Positions 11,040 to 23,030 of a stretch of DNA of 64,000 bases are shown one piece after another. Within the stretch, counting starts at the first letter, position 1. Every line of letters begins with the position of its first letter. The notes under the pieces were generated by a model that ran no database searches, was not told the origin of the DNA, and worked only from the letters and a program-made list of their open reading frames with translations. Where the stretch lies: the NCBI RefSeq assembly GCF_002575655.3, contig NC_053035.3:95567322-95631321 (forward strand). The letters are read 5' to 3'. The stretch is from Aegilops tauschii subsp. strangulata (lineage: Eukaryota > Streptophyta > Magnoliopsida > Poales > Poaceae). Made by a program: the position numbers and the translations under genes.

Positions 11040-11460
11040 TTCTACTGCCTCGCTCCAGCCTCCACCTGCTACTGTTCATCCACCGCCGACTTCCTCCAGC
11101 CTCCACCTGCTACTATTCATCCACCGTCGACTTCCTCCAGCCTCCACCAGCTAATGTTCATCCACGGGGTCCTGCTCATCCAGCCTCCATAGGCTACTAT
11201 TCAACCAGCCCTCCACGTGGCCCTGTTCATCAACCCTCCACCGGCTACTGTTCATGGAGCCTCCACGGGGTCCTGTTCATCCACCCTCCACCGGCCACCT
11301 TGATCGAGGTCCTGTTCATCCAGCGGCAACGGCCTCTACAACCACGGGATCCTGTTCATCCAACTCCCACCAGGAACTATTCATCAAGAGGCAGCTTCGA
11401 CCGGCTTCAGTTAGCAGCAGTAGCGAAGGAATCACTCAGGTTCAGTTAAGAGCAAGGGAT
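11040..11460 (+). repeat. TTCATCCA / CCTCCAC minisatellite-like array
   Basis: A dozen or so irregularly spaced copies of TGTTCATCCA(C/G) alternating with CCTCCACC(G/T)GCTACT and CCTCCACGGGGTCC. The motif GGGGTCCTGTTCATC links it to the 82-bp array upstream, from which it probably derives. Confidence 0.65.
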
Positions 11461-11866
11461 TGATCGGGGTTCAGTAACGTAGCTAGTGCAATTTCTCGGG
11501 TTCAGTTAGAGCGCAACGCCTCGCACACACGCGTGTACATGTATGAGAGAAACGCGCAAACCTCCGTGCATCGCTCGGCCCCGACCACCCACCGTAACCG
11601 GGAACTCCTTGAAATTTTCCTCGCCCTCGCTTCTACCACCATTTTTTCTATCATGGACAGCCCAAAGAATGTCATGCAGGTGCGTCTCTGGCCCGCCCAG
11701 GATGAAAAGCCCATTTTGTCATGATTTTTTTCATATAAGTAGGAGCCCATCACATCTATGATGATGCCGGGTTTTGTCACAATTATCGTCATAGAAGTGT
11801 CATAAGCATGACGAAAAAAATTTCCTTCGGCCCAAAATGTCACGGATGTGTCTTTTTTTTGTAGTG

Positions 11867-13458
11867 AGAATAGCTCGTTTATCAAAGATGGTTATAGTTT
11901 CCTAACCATAGACATGTGTTGTCATTTGATAACGGGATCACATCATTAGGAGAATGATGTGATGGGCTAGATCCACCCGTTAGCTTAGCATGTTGATCGT
12001 TCAGTTTTATTGCTATAGCTTTCTTCATGTCAAATACATATTCCTTCGACTATGAGATTATGCAACTCCCGAATACCGGAGGAGTACCTTGTGTGCTATC
12101 AAACATCACAACGTAACTGGGTGATCATAAAGATGCTCTACATGTATCTCCAAAGGTGTTTATTGAGTTGGCATAGATCGAGATTAGGATTTGTCACTCC
12201 GAGTATCGGAGAGGTATCTCTGGGCCCTCATGGTAATACACATCATAAGCTTGCAAGAAAACGACTAAGGACTTAGTCACGAGGTGATGTATTACGGAAC
12301 GAGTAAAGAGACTTGTCGGTAACGAGATTGAACTAGGTATGAAGATACCAACGATAGAATCTCGGGCAAGTAACATACCGATGGACAAAAGGAATTATTT
12401 ATGTTGCCATAACGGTTCGGCTGATAAAGATCTTCACAGAATATGTAGGAGCCAATATGGGCATCCAGGTTCCGCTATTGGTTATTGGCCAGAGAAGTGT
12501 CTCTGTCTTGTCTACATAGTTCTCGAACCCGTAGGGTCCGCACCCTTAACGTTCGTTGACGATATAGAGTTATGTGATTTGGTGACCGAATGTTGTTGGG
12601 AGTCCCGGATGAGATGACAGACATGACGAGGAGTCCCGAAATGGTCGACACGTAAAGATTGATATATAGGACGATAGTATTGGGACACCGGAAGTGTTTC
12701 AGGGGGTGCCGGCTACTTATCGGGTCGCCGGAAGGGGTTCCGGGCACCCCCGGCAAAAGACATAGGCCTTATGGGCCAAGAGAGGAAACGCACCAGACAC
12801 AAGGGGCTGGTACGCCCCCATAGCAGGCCGGCCTAAGGAGGAGAAGGAAAGGGGGGAGGGAAAGGAAAGTGTGGATTAGGATTCCTACTTCCTTCCCTCT
12901 CCCCCCTTTTTCCTTCCCCATTGGAAATACATGGCAGCGGGGCGCGGCCAGGGCAGGAGCCCTAGGGCCGGCCGACCACCCATGTGGCGCGCCAGGCTAC
13001 CTCCCCTCCCCCTCCACCTATATATATGTGGGAGGTGGGCGCCTAGCACACACCAGATCAATTGTTAGCCGTGTGCGGCGCCCCCCTCCACCGTTTACAC
13101 CCCCGGTCATATTTTCGTAGTGCTTAGGTGAAGCCTTGCGGAGATCACTTCACCATCACCGTCACCATGCTGTCATGCTGACGGAACTCATCTACTACCT
13201 CGCCGACTTGCTGGATCAATAAGGCGGAGGACGTCATCGAGCTAAAAGTGTGTTGAACGCGGAGGTGTCGTACATTCGGTACTAGATCGGTTGGATCGCG
13301 AAGAAAGTTCGACTACATCAACCGCGCTGTGAAACGCTTCCACTTACGGTCTATGAGGGTACGTAGATTTACACTCTCCCCTCTCGTTGCTATGAGTCTC
13401 CTAGATAGATCTTGCGTGTGCGTAGTTTTTTTTGTTTTCCATGCAACGTTTCCCAATA
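11867..13458 (+). repeat. 5' LTR of Angela A, lacking its first ~160 bp
   Basis: Alignment by eye to the LTR at 23031-24773 begins at TAGCTCGTT (11871 here, 23192 there) and continues to the end ...TTTCCCAATA, where copy B has TTCCCCAACA. The missing start is replaced by the CACTA-type end finishing at 11866. About 1.59 kb remain. Confidence 0.85.
13019..13025 (+). promoter_or_regulatory. LTR TATA box of Angela A
   Basis: TATATAT after a CCTCCACC-rich stretch, at the position equivalent to TATATA at 24346 in copy B. Expected site of transcription initiation in the LTR. Confidence 0.5.
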
Positions 13459-13459
13459 G

Positions 13460-13475
13460 TGGCATCCGAGCCAGG
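13460..13475 (+). other. Primer binding site of Angela A
   Basis: TGGCATCCGAGCCAGG one base after the LTR, a variant of the initiator-methionine tRNA PBS TGGTATCAGAGCC used by many plant copia elements. Confidence 0.75.
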
Positions 13476-14732
13476 TCTATGCGTAGATGATATGCACGAG
13501 TAGAACACAAAGAGTTCTGGGTGATGATAGTCATACTACTTACCACCAACGTCTTATTTTGATTCAGTGGTATTGTGGGATGAAGCGGCCTGGACCAACC
13601 TTACATGTCCACGCACATGAGACTGGTTCCACCGACTTACATGCAACTAGTTTTGCATAAAGGTGGATGGCGGGTGTCTATTTCTCCTACTTTAGTTGAA
13701 TTGAATTTGACTACGTCCGGTCTTTGAAGAAGGTTAAAATAGAAAACTTGATGAATCATCGTTGTGGTTTTTGCCGTAGGTAAGAACGGTTCTTGCTAGA
13801 AGCCCATAGCAGCCACGTAAAACTTGCAACAACAAAGTAGAGGATGTCTGACTTGTTTTTGCAGGGCATGTTGTGATGTGATATGGTCAATATATGATGT
13901 GATATATGTTGATGTATGAGATGATCATGTTTTGTAATATCAACAACCGGCAGGAGCCTTAGGGTTGTCCCTTGATTGTAAGAAGTGCAAATGCCATGTA
14001 ATTGCTTTACTTTATCACTATGCATTAGCAATAGTTGTAGAAGCAATAGTTGGCGTGACGACCTCGATGCAACGACGCTACCATGGAGATCAAGGTGTCA
14101 AGTTAGTGACGATGGTGATCATGCCGATGCTTTGGCGATGGATATCAAAAGCACAAGATGATGATTACCATATCATGTCACATATTTTTTGATTGCATGT
14201 GATGTTTATCTTTTATGCATCTTATTTTTCTTAGATCCCTTCACTAAATCTTATGTCACATATGCTTTGGCAGTAGCATTACAAGATGATCCCTTCACTA
14301 AATTTTAAGATAAAAGTGTTCTCCCCGAGTATGCACCATTGCCAAAGTTCGTCGTTTCGAAGCACCACGTGATGATCGGGTGTGATAGACTCTACGTTCA
14401 CATACAACGGGTGTAAGATAGTTTTGCACATGCAGAATACTTGGGTTAAACTTGACGAACCTAGCATGTATAGACATGGTCTCGGAACACTGGAGACCGA
14501 AAGGTTGAACGTGAGTCATATAGTAGATATGATCAACATAGAGATGTTCACCATTGATGACTACCCCATCTCACGTGATGATCGGACATGGGTTAGTTGA
14601 TTTGGAGCATGTATCACTTAGATGACTTGAGGGGTGTCTATTTAAGTGGGAGTTCATTAGTAATTTTGATTAATTGAACTTAATTTATCATGAGCTTGGT
14701 CTTATAGTTTTGCATATCTATGTTGTAGATCA
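13476..14732 (+). other. Leader of Angela A, non-coding
   Basis: About 1.26 kb between PBS and gag ATG. It contains no gene and corresponds to 24791-25229 plus 43672-44449 of copy B. It includes the GATGATCATGTTTTG site at which, in copy B, the CACTA element inserted. Confidence 0.75.
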
Positions 14733-15690
14733 ATGGCCCGAGCTACCGTTCCCTTGAATTTTAATGCGTTCCTAGAGAAAGCTAAGTTGAAAGATGATGG
14801 TAGAAACTACACGGACTGGGTCCGTAACTTGAGGATTATCCTCATTGCTGCACAAAAGAATTATGTCCTTAATGCACCGCTAGGTGAGGCCTGCTGCAGG
14901 AGCTGAAGCTGATGTTATGAACGTCTCGCAAGCTCGATCTGATGACTACTCTATAGTTTAGTGTGTCATGCTTTATGGCTTAGAACTAGGACTTCAAAGA
15001 CGTTTTGAACTTCATGGAGCATATGAGATGTTCCAAGAGTTGAAGTTAATATTTCAAGAAAATGCCTGGGTTGAGAGATATGAAGTCTCCAACAAGTTCT
15101 ATACCTGCAAGATGGAGAACAATTCTGTCAGTGAACACATACTCAAAATGTCTGGGTATTACAATCACTTGACTCATCTGGGAGTTAATCTTCCAATTGA
15201 TTGTGTTATTGACAGAGTTCTTCAATCACTGCCACCAAGCTACAAAGGCTTCGTGATGAACTATAATATGCAAGGGATGAACAAAACAATTCCCGAGCTC
15301 TTCGCAATGCTTAAGGCTGCGGAGGTAGAAATCAAGAAGGAGCATCAAGTGTTGATGGTTAACAAGACCACTAGTTTCAAGAAAAAAGGCAAGGGAAAGA
15401 AAGGGAACTTAAATAAGAATGGCAAGCAAGTTGCCACTCCCGGGAAGAAGCCCAAAGCTGGATCCAAGCCTGAGACTGGGTGCTTCTACTGCAAAGCAAA
15501 TGGTCACTGGAAGCGGAACTGCCCCAAATACTTGGCGGATAAGAAGGATGGCAAAGTGAACAAAGCTATATTTGATATACATGTTATTGATGTGTACCTT
15601 ACTAATGCTCGTAGCAGTGCTTGGGTATTTGATACTGGTTCAGTTACTCATATTTGTAACTCGAAACAGGAGCTGCGGAATAAATGAAGA
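14733..15690 (+). pseudogene. Angela A gag and start of protease
   Basis: The ATG at 14733 begins MARATVPLNFNAFLEK, the usual Angela gag start. A change near 14885 breaks the frame, which resumes as an open stretch from 14968. The CCHC zinc knuckle CFYCKANGHWKRNCP is at 15481-15525, preceded by a Lys-rich segment. The protease active site is AWVFDTGS with DTG at 15631-15639. Shortly after, near 15702, 122 bp are missing compared with copy B, removing most of the protease body and changing frame. Gag would package the element RNA and protease would cleave the polyprotein; neither is intact. Confidence 0.83.
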
Positions 15691-15702
15691 TTGGCTAAGG
15701 AC

Positions 15703-17948
15703 GAGCATGAACATTATATCTGGATCTTGTTTATTGCGAGACAGTTATTCATTTAAGTCAGAGAATAATGGTTGTTCTATTTATATGAATAATATCTTTT
15801 ATGGTCATGCACCCTTGAGGAGTAGTCTATTTTTGTTGCATCTCTATTGTAGTGATACACCTATTCATAATATTGATGCCAAAAGATGCAAAGTTGATAA
15901 TGATAGTGCAACATATTTGTGGCACTGCCATTTAGGTCATATTGGTGTAAAACGCATGAAGAAACTCCATGCAGATGGACTTTTGGAATCACTTGATTAC
16001 GAATCATTTGATACTTGCAAACCATGCCTCATGGGCAAGATGACTAAAACTCCGTTCTCCGGAACAATGGAGCGAACTAATGACTTGGTGGAAATAATAC
16101 ATATCGATGTATGCGGTGCGATGAGTGTTGAAGCACAAGGCAGGTATCGTTATTTTCTGACCATCACAGATGATTTGAGTAGGTATGGGTATATCTACTT
16201 GATGAAACACAAGTCTGAAACATTTGAAAAGTTCAAAGAATTTCAGAGTGAAGTAGAGAATCATCGTAACAAGAAAATAAAGTTTCTACGATCTGATCGT
16301 GGAGGCGAATATTTGAGTTACAAGTTTGGCCTTCATTTAAAACAATGTGGAATTGTTTCACAACTCACGCCACCTGGAACACCACAGCATAATGGTGTAT
16401 CCGACCGTCGTAACGGTACTTTATTATATATAGTGTGATCTATGATGTCTCTTACCGATTTACCACTATCGTTTTTGGGTTATGCATTAGAGACGGCCGC
16501 ATTCGCGTTAAACAGGGCACCGTCTAAATCCGTTAAGACGACACCGTATGAACTATGGTTTGGAAAGAAACCTAAGTTGTCATTTCTTAAAGTTTGGGGT
16601 TGCGACACTTATGTCAAAAGGCTTAAGCCTGATAAGCTCGAACCCAAATCGGAGAAGCGCGTCTTCATAGGATACCCTAAGGAAACAATTGGGTACACTT
16701 TCTACCACAGATTCAAAGGCAAGATCTTTGTTGCCAAGAGTGGAATCTTTCTAGAGAAGGAGTTTCTCTCGAAAGAAGTGAGTGGGAGGAAAGTAGAACT
16801 TGATGTGGTAATTGTACCTTCTCTCGAATTGGAAGGTAGCTCATCATAGAAAACCGTTCCCGTGATGCCTACACCAACTAGAGAGGAAGCTAATGATGAT
16901 GATCATGAAACTTCAGATCAAGTTACTACAGAACCTTGTAGGTCAACTAGAGCACGATCCGCACCAGAGTGGTATGGTAATCCTGTTCTGGAAGTCATGT
17001 TACTAGACCAAGGCGAACCTACGAACTATGAAGAAGCTATGATGAGCCCAGATTCCGATAAATGGCTTGAGGCCATGAAATCTAAGATAGGATCCATGTC
17101 TGAGAACAAAGTGTGGACTTTGATGGACTTGCCCGATGATCGGCAAGCCATAGAAAATAAATGGATCTTCAAGAAGAAGACTGACGCTGATGGTAATGTT
17201 GCTGTCTACAAAGCTTGACTTGTCGCGAAAGGTTTTCGACAAGTTCAAGGAGTTGACTACGTTGAGACTTTCTCACTCGTAGCGATGCTTAAGTCTGTCC
17301 GAATCATGTTAGCAATTGCCGCATTTTATAATTATGAAATTTGGCTAATGGACGTCAAAACTGGATTCCTTAATGGATTTCTTCAAGAAGAGTTGTATAT
17401 GATGCAACCAGAAGGTTTTGTCGATCCTAAAGGTGCTAAGAAAGTGTGCGAACTCCAGCGATCCATCTATGGACTGGTGCAAGCATCTCGAAGTTGGAAT
17501 ATACGCTTTGACGAGGTGATCAAAGCATATGGTTTTATACAGACTTACAGTGAAGCATGTATTTACTATAAAGTGAGTGGGAGATCTGTAGCATATTATA
17601 TGTGGATGACATATTGTTGGTCGGAAATGATATAGAATTTCTTGATAGCATAAAAGGATACTTGAATAAGAAATTTTCAATGAAAGACCTCGGCGAAGCT
17701 GCTTATATATTAGGCATCAAGATCTATAGGGATAGATCGAGATGCTTAATAGGACTTTCACAAAGCACATACCTTGATAAAGTTTTGAAGAAGTTCAAAA
17801 AGGATCAGTCAAAGAAAGGGTTCTTGCCTGTGTTACAAGTTGTCAAGTTGAGTAAGATTCAAAGCCCGACCACTGCAGAAGATAGAGAAAAAGTGAAAGT
17901 CATTCCCTATGCCTCAACCATAGGTTCTATCATGTATGCTATGCTGTG
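15703..17948 (+). pseudogene. Angela A pol: pre-integrase, integrase, reverse transcriptase
   Basis: The pre-integrase motif HLGHIGVKRMKKLHADG leads to integrase with CLMGKMTKTPF, HIDVCGAMSVEA (first catalytic Asp), RSDRGGEY (second Asp) and a degenerate third motif (PQHNGVSDRRNGT, the expected Glu after the Val-Ser reading Asp). RT begins NYEEAMMSPD, with NKWIFKKKTDADG, DVKTGFLNG and MDDILLVGND (catalytic Asp pair, about 17602). In-frame stops lie at 16436-16438, 16847-16849 and 17216-17218 (the first and third are TGA where related copies would have CGA), and a frameshift near 17600 precedes the RT active site. The frame is cut at 17949 in MYAMLC by the next element. Confidence 0.83.
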
Positions 17949-19140
17949 TGATACGTCTCCAACATATCTATAATTTTTTATTGTTTCATGCTATTATATT
18001 ATCTTTCTTGGATGTTTTATATGCATTTATATGCTATTTTATATGATTTTTGGGACTAACCTATTAACCTAGAGTCCAGTGCCAGTTTCTGTTTTTTCTT
18101 GTTTTTGAGTTTCGCAGAAAAGGAATACCAAACGGAGTCCAAATGAGCTGAAAATTTACGGTGAATTTTTATGGACGAGAAGAAGCCCCCGAAGCAAAAG
18201 AATGGGGCGAGAAAAGCCACGAGGCCTCCACAAGGGTGGAGGGCACCCCCCTAGGACGCGCCCCCTGTCTTGTCGTCACCTCCTGGACCCCCCTGACTTG
18301 TTCCCAACGCCAAAAATTCCTATAAATATAGAAACCCCTAGAAATAAACCTAGATCGGGAGTTCCGCCGTCGCAAGCCTTTGTAGCCACGAAAAACCAAT
18401 CGGGAGCCTGTTCTGGCACCCTGCCGAAGGGGGAAACCATCACCGGTGGCCATCTTCTTTATCCCGGCGGTCTCCAGGACGAGGAGGGAGTAGTTCACCC
18501 TCGGGGCTGAGGGTATGTACCAGTAGCTATGTGTTTGATCTCTCTCTCTCTCTATCGTGTTCTTGATATGGCACAATCTTGATGTACCGCAAGCTTTGTT
18601 GTTATAGTTGGATCATATGGTGTTTCTCCCCTCTACCTTCTTTTGATGAATTGAGATTTACCTTTGAGGTTTCACTATTATCGGATTTAATACTATTATA
18701 GATTCGAGAATACTTGATGTATGTCTTGCGTGGGATACCCGTGGATGACAATGGGGTGTTCTATTGATTCACTTGATGTATGTTTTGGCACTCAACTCGC
18801 GGATTCCCGAGGTGACATTGGGGTAATCTATGCATAGGGGTTGATGCACGTTTTCGTCCTTGTTTCTCCGGTAGGAATCTTGGGCACTCTTTGAGGTTCT
18901 TTGTGTTGGATTGAATATTATGAATCTTAAGTTGTCTGATGCATATCGTATAATTGACCCACGGATACTCGTGGCGACATTGGAGTATCTAGGTGACATT
19001 AGGGTTGATTGATGTGTATCATATGGTGTTATTTTACTACGAACTCTAGGGTTGTTTGTGAGACTTATAGGAATAGCCCAATGGATTGATCGGAAAGAAT
19101 AATTGTTTGCTCGCAAAATCCCTATGCATAGGAAGTGCTT
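17949..19140 (+). repeat. Truncated 5' LTR of the Athila-type element
   Basis: About 1.19 kb beginning TGATACGTCTCC with TATAAATA at 18321-18328 and a CT microsatellite near 18541-18554. Compared with the LTR at 3087-4729 the last ~450 bp are absent. The right limit is approximate because it falls in the few bases before the MITE at 19149. Confidence 0.75.
18321..18328 (+). promoter_or_regulatory. LTR TATA box
   Basis: TATAAATA in the LTR, repeated at the same place in the 3' LTR copy (22411-22418). Confidence 0.5.
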
Positions 19141-19148
19141 GCCACATA

Positions 19149-19229
19149 CTCCCTCTGTAAACTAATATAAGAGTGTTTAGATCACTATTTCAGTATTCTA
19201 AATGCTCTTATATTAATTTACGGAGGGAG
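19149..19229. mobile_element. Stowaway-type MITE
   Basis: An 81-bp palindromic element with terminal inverted repeats CTCCCTCTGTAAA...TTTACGGAGGGAG and internal TAATATAAGAG / CTCTTATATTA complementarity, flanked by TA on both sides (19147-19148 and 19230-19231). Ends and TA duplication are diagnostic of Tc1/mariner-type Stowaway MITEs. It can fold into a long hairpin. Confidence 0.9.
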
Positions 19230-19231
19230 TA

Positions 19232-22052
19232 TGTTTCATGATGCTCTCTTTGCATTTCAATTCTTTACTTTTATGCAAGCATCATTGAAATCATCATGCC
19301 TAGCCAGAAAGGCATTAAAAAAGCGCTTGTTGGGAAACAACCCAATATTTACCCCTACTTTTTTTGCATGTTCACATGATTAAGCTACCATAGTAATCAT
19401 GTTTTATAGCTTTTGTTTCAATAAAGTGCCAAGTAAAGCCTTTGGGATAGTGTGGATGATAGTTGATTCAATTTTGTCCAAAAACAGAAACTTTTGCGCC
19501 CAGTCACGGAATTGTTAAAAATCGCTGGAGGGTCGAAAACTTCTGCATTTTTTACAGTTGATTTATATACAAATTTCCTACGTTGTCCAATTTTTTCAGA
19601 ATTTTTGAAGTAACAGAAGTATGGTTGTTGTTCAGATCATTAGAGACTGTTCGGTTTTTGACAGATTCTGTTTTCGATGCATTGTTTGCTTGTTTTCTAG
19701 TTTCTATGGCTTATATTGCTTAATATAAATTGTAGAAATGATAGGGTACAGTAGGCATCATGTGAGAAAAATTATGAATCTTGTCTTGACAGTACCAAAG
19801 TGAATTATTTGTTTTATTATACTAACGGAGCTTACGAGTTTTCTGTTGAGTTTTGTGTTGTGAAGTTTTCAAGTTTTGGGTAAAATTTTGATGGAAAACG
19901 GAATAAGTAGTGGCAAGAACCCAATCTTGGGGATGCACAAGGCACCTCAAGGTAATATTCAAGGACAACCAAGCATCTAAGCTTGGGGATGCCCCGGATG
20001 GCATCCCCTCTTTCGTCTTCAATCCATCGGTAAACTTACTTGAGGCTATATTTTTATTCACCACATGATATGTGTTTTTCTTGGAGCGTCATTTCATTTT
20101 ATTTTATTTTGCTTTCTGTTTAAATAATATCCCAAGATCTGAAATTCTTAAATGTTAGAGAGTCTTCACATAGTTACATAATTATTCAACTACTCATTGA
20201 TCTTCACTTATATCTTTTGGAGTAGTTTGTTAGTTGCTCTAGTGCTTCACTTATATCTTTTTAGAGCACAGCGGTAGTTTTATTTTGAAGAAATTATTGA
20301 ACTCTCATGCTTCACTTATATTATTTTTAGAGTCTCTCTAAACAGCATGGTAATATGCTTTGGTTACGAATTTAGTCCTAATATGATGGGCATCCAAGAG
20401 GGATATAATAAAAACTTCCATATAAAGGGCATTGAATACTATGAGAAGTTTGATTCCTTATGATTGTTTTGAGATATAAAGATGGTGATATTAGAGTCAT
20501 GCTAGTGAGTAATTGTGGATTGTAGAAATACTTGTGTTAAAGTTTGTGATTCCCGTAGCATGCACGTATGGTGAACCGTTATGTAACGAAGTTGGAGCAT
20601 GATTTATTTATTGATTGTATTCCTTATGAGTGGCGGTCGGGGACGAGCGATGGTCTTTTCTTACCAATCTATCCCCCTAGGAGCATGCGTGCTGTACTTT
20701 GTTTCAATGACTAATAGATTTTTGCAATAAGTATGTGAGTTCTTTATCACTAATGTTGAGTCCATGGATTATACGCACTCTCACCCTTCCACCATTGCTA
20801 GCCTCCCTAGTGCCACACAACTTTCGCCGGTACCATACACCCACCTATTACCTTCCTCAAAACAGCCACCATACCTACCTATTATGGCATTTCCATAGCC
20901 ATTCCGAGATATATTGCCATGCAACTTTCCACCGTTCCGTTTATTATGACACGCTTCATCATTGCCATATTGCTTTGCATGATCATGTAGTTGACATCGT
21001 ATTTGTGGCAAAGCCACCGTTCATCATTTTTCATACGTGTCACTCTTGAGTCATTACACATCCCGGTACACCGCCGGAGGCTTTCATATAGAGTCATATT
21101 TTGTTCCAGTATCAAGTTGTAATTTTTGAGTTGTAAGTAAATAAAAGTGTGATGATCTTCATTATTAGAGCATTATCCCATGTGAGGAAATAAAAAGAAG
21201 AGAGAAAAGGCCAAAATAAAAAAAGAAGGCCCAAAAAAAGAGAGAAAGAAGAAAAAAAATGAGAGAAGGGGCAATGTTACTATCCTTTTTCCACACTTGT
21301 GCTTCAAAGTAGCACCATGATCTTCATGATAGAGAGTCTCCTATGTTGTCACTTTCATATACTAGTGGGAATTTTTAATTATAGAACTTGGCTTGTATAT
21401 TCCAATTATGGGCTTCCTCAAATTGCCATAGGTCTTCCTAAGCAAGCGAGTTGGATGCACACCCACTTAGTTTCTTTTTGAGCTTTCATAGACTTATAGC
21501 TCTAGTGCATCCGTTGCATGGCAATCCCTACTCACTCACATTGATATCTATTGATGGGCATCTCTAGAGCCCGTTGATACGCCTAGTTGATGTGAGACTA
21601 TCTCCTTCTTTTTGTCTTCTCCACAACCACCATATTCTATTCCACCTTTAGTGCTATGTCCATGGCTCACGCTCATGTATTGCGTGAAAGTTGAAAAGGT
21701 TTGAGAACATGAAAAGTATGAAACAATTGCTTGGCTTGTCATCGGGGTTGTGCATGATTTGAATACTTTGTGTGATGAAGATGGAGCATAGCCAAACTAT
21801 ATGATTTTGTAGGGATAACTTTCTTTGGCCATGTTATTTTGGGAAGACATGATTGCTTTATTAGTATGCTTGAAGTATTATTGTTTTTATGTCAATATTA
21901 AAATTTTGTTTTGAATCTTATGGATCTGAATATTCATGCCACAATAAAGAAAAATTACATGGATGAATATGTTAGGTAGCATTCCACATCAAAAAATCTA
22001 TTTTTATCATTCACCTACTCGAGGACGAGCAGGAATTAAGCTTGGGGATGCT
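19232..22052 (+). other. 3' internal non-coding region of the Athila-type element
   Basis: No credible coding sequence. It includes a short segment CTTGTTGGGAAACAACCCAA, a hairpin GGGGATGCC/GGCATCCC(C) at 19985-20008, several CTTCACTTATATCTTT motifs (about 20205-20325), a block from 20530 to 20780 nearly identical to 36010-36260, a poly-A/G stretch (about 21185-21270), and the terminal polypurine motif at about 22038-22051. Confidence 0.7.
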
Positions 22053-23030
22053 TGATACCTCTCCAACGCATATATAATTTTTGATTATTCCATGCTATTA
22101 TATTATCTATCTTGGATGTTTATATGCATTTATATGCCATTTTATATGATTTTTTGGACTAACCTATTAACCTAGAGCCCTGTGCTGGTTTCTATTTTTT
22201 CCTTGTTTTTGAGTTTCGCAGAAAAGGAATACCAAAGGGAGTCCAAATGAGCTGAAAATATACGGTCATTTTTATGGACCAGAAGAAGCCCCCGAAGCAA
22301 AAGAATTGCGCTAGAAGAGCCACGAGGCCTCCACAAGGGTGGAGGGCACCCCCCCCACCTAGGGCGCGCCTCATGGACCCCCCTGACTTGTTCCCAACGC
22401 CAAAAATTCCTATAAATATAGAAACCCCCAGAAATAAATCTAGATCGGGAGTTCCACCGTCGCAAGCCTCTGTAGCCACGAAGAACCAATCAGGAGCCCG
22501 TTCTGGCACCCTGCCGGAGGGGAAAACCATCACCGGTGGCCATCTTCATCATCCCAGCGGTCTCCATGACGAGGAGGGAGTAGTTCACCCTCGGGGATGA
22601 GGGTATGTACCAATAGATATGTGTTTGATCTCTCTCTCTCTCTCCCGTGTTCTTGATATGGCACAATCTTGATGTACCGCGAGCTTTGTTATTATAGTTG
22701 GATCATATGGTGTTTCCCCCCTCTACCTTCTTTTGATGAATTGAGTTTTACCTTTGAGGTTTCACTATTATCGAATTGAATACTATTGTGGATTTGAGAA
22801 CACTTGATGTATGTCTTGCATGGGATACCTGTGGTGACAATGGGGTGTTCTATTGATTCACTTGATGTATGTTTTGGCACTCAACTCGCGGATTCCTGAG
22901 GTGACATTGGGTAATCTATGCATAGGGGTTGATGCACGTTTTCGTCCTTGTTTCTCCGGTAGGAATCTTGGGGCACTCTTTGAGGCTCTTTGTGTTGGAT
23001 TGAATATTATGAATCTGAAGTTGTTTGATG
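22053..23030 (+). repeat. 3' LTR of the Athila-type element, interrupted by Angela B
   Basis: Starts TGATACCTCTCC and aligns with 17949-18945 until GTTGTTTGATG, where Angela B begins (TGAAGGAAATATG at 23031). The five bases before the insertion are TGATG; the matching duplication and the LTR remainder should be found beyond 64000. Confidence 0.83.

Larger units (their letters stand above)
8233..11866. mobile_element. Non-coding repeat-rich region ending in a second CACTA-type terminus
   Basis: No gene is supported in this 3.6-kb stretch. The right edge (11851-11866) reads TCTTTTTTTTGTAGTG, the reverse complement of CACTACAAAAAAAAGA, preceded by TGTCAT/CGTCATAG-type short repeats (11650-11840) that look like subterminal repeats. 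This end differs from the one at 8232, so it belongs to another element. Its partner end is not in the window, or is buried to the left under later insertions. Inside are an AT-rich part (8900-9600), two diverged copies of a GC-rich segment (8537-8800 and 9862-10115), and tandem arrays (10160-11460). It could be the right arm of a large CACTA element; this is inference. Confidence 0.45.
11867..17948 (+). mobile_element. Angela/BARE-type copia element, copy A (right part beyond window)
   Basis: Plus-strand element: 5'-truncated LTR (11867-13458), PBS, leader, gag, protease remnant, integrase and reverse transcriptase. At 17949, in the conserved MYAMLC motif just before RNase H, it is interrupted by an Athila-type element with 5-bp flank CTGTG. 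RNase H and the 3' LTR do not appear later in the window; they must lie beyond 64000 because each inserted element hosts further ones that run off the right edge. Angela copy B, with the same leader and gag, confirms the family. Multiple breaks make it non-functional. Confidence 0.88.
17949..23030 (+). mobile_element. Deleted Athila-type (Sabrina/WHAM-like) element in Angela A
   Basis: Starts TGATACGTCTCCAACATATC at 17949 inside Angela A. It comprises a truncated 5' LTR, a MITE, about 2.8 kb of 3' internal non-coding sequence, a polypurine motif AAGCTTGGGGATGC and a 3' LTR starting at 22053 that is interrupted at 23031 by Angela B. There is no PBS and no gag or pol: the LTR runs into 3' internal sequence at about 19130, so a large deletion has removed the LTR end, PBS and coding part. 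The remainder of the 3' LTR lies beyond the window. Confidence 0.82.

Noticed and set aside
10348..11449. Overlapping frames of 70-180 codons across the tandem arrays
   Set aside because: They follow the repeat period, occur on both strands and have low-complexity products.
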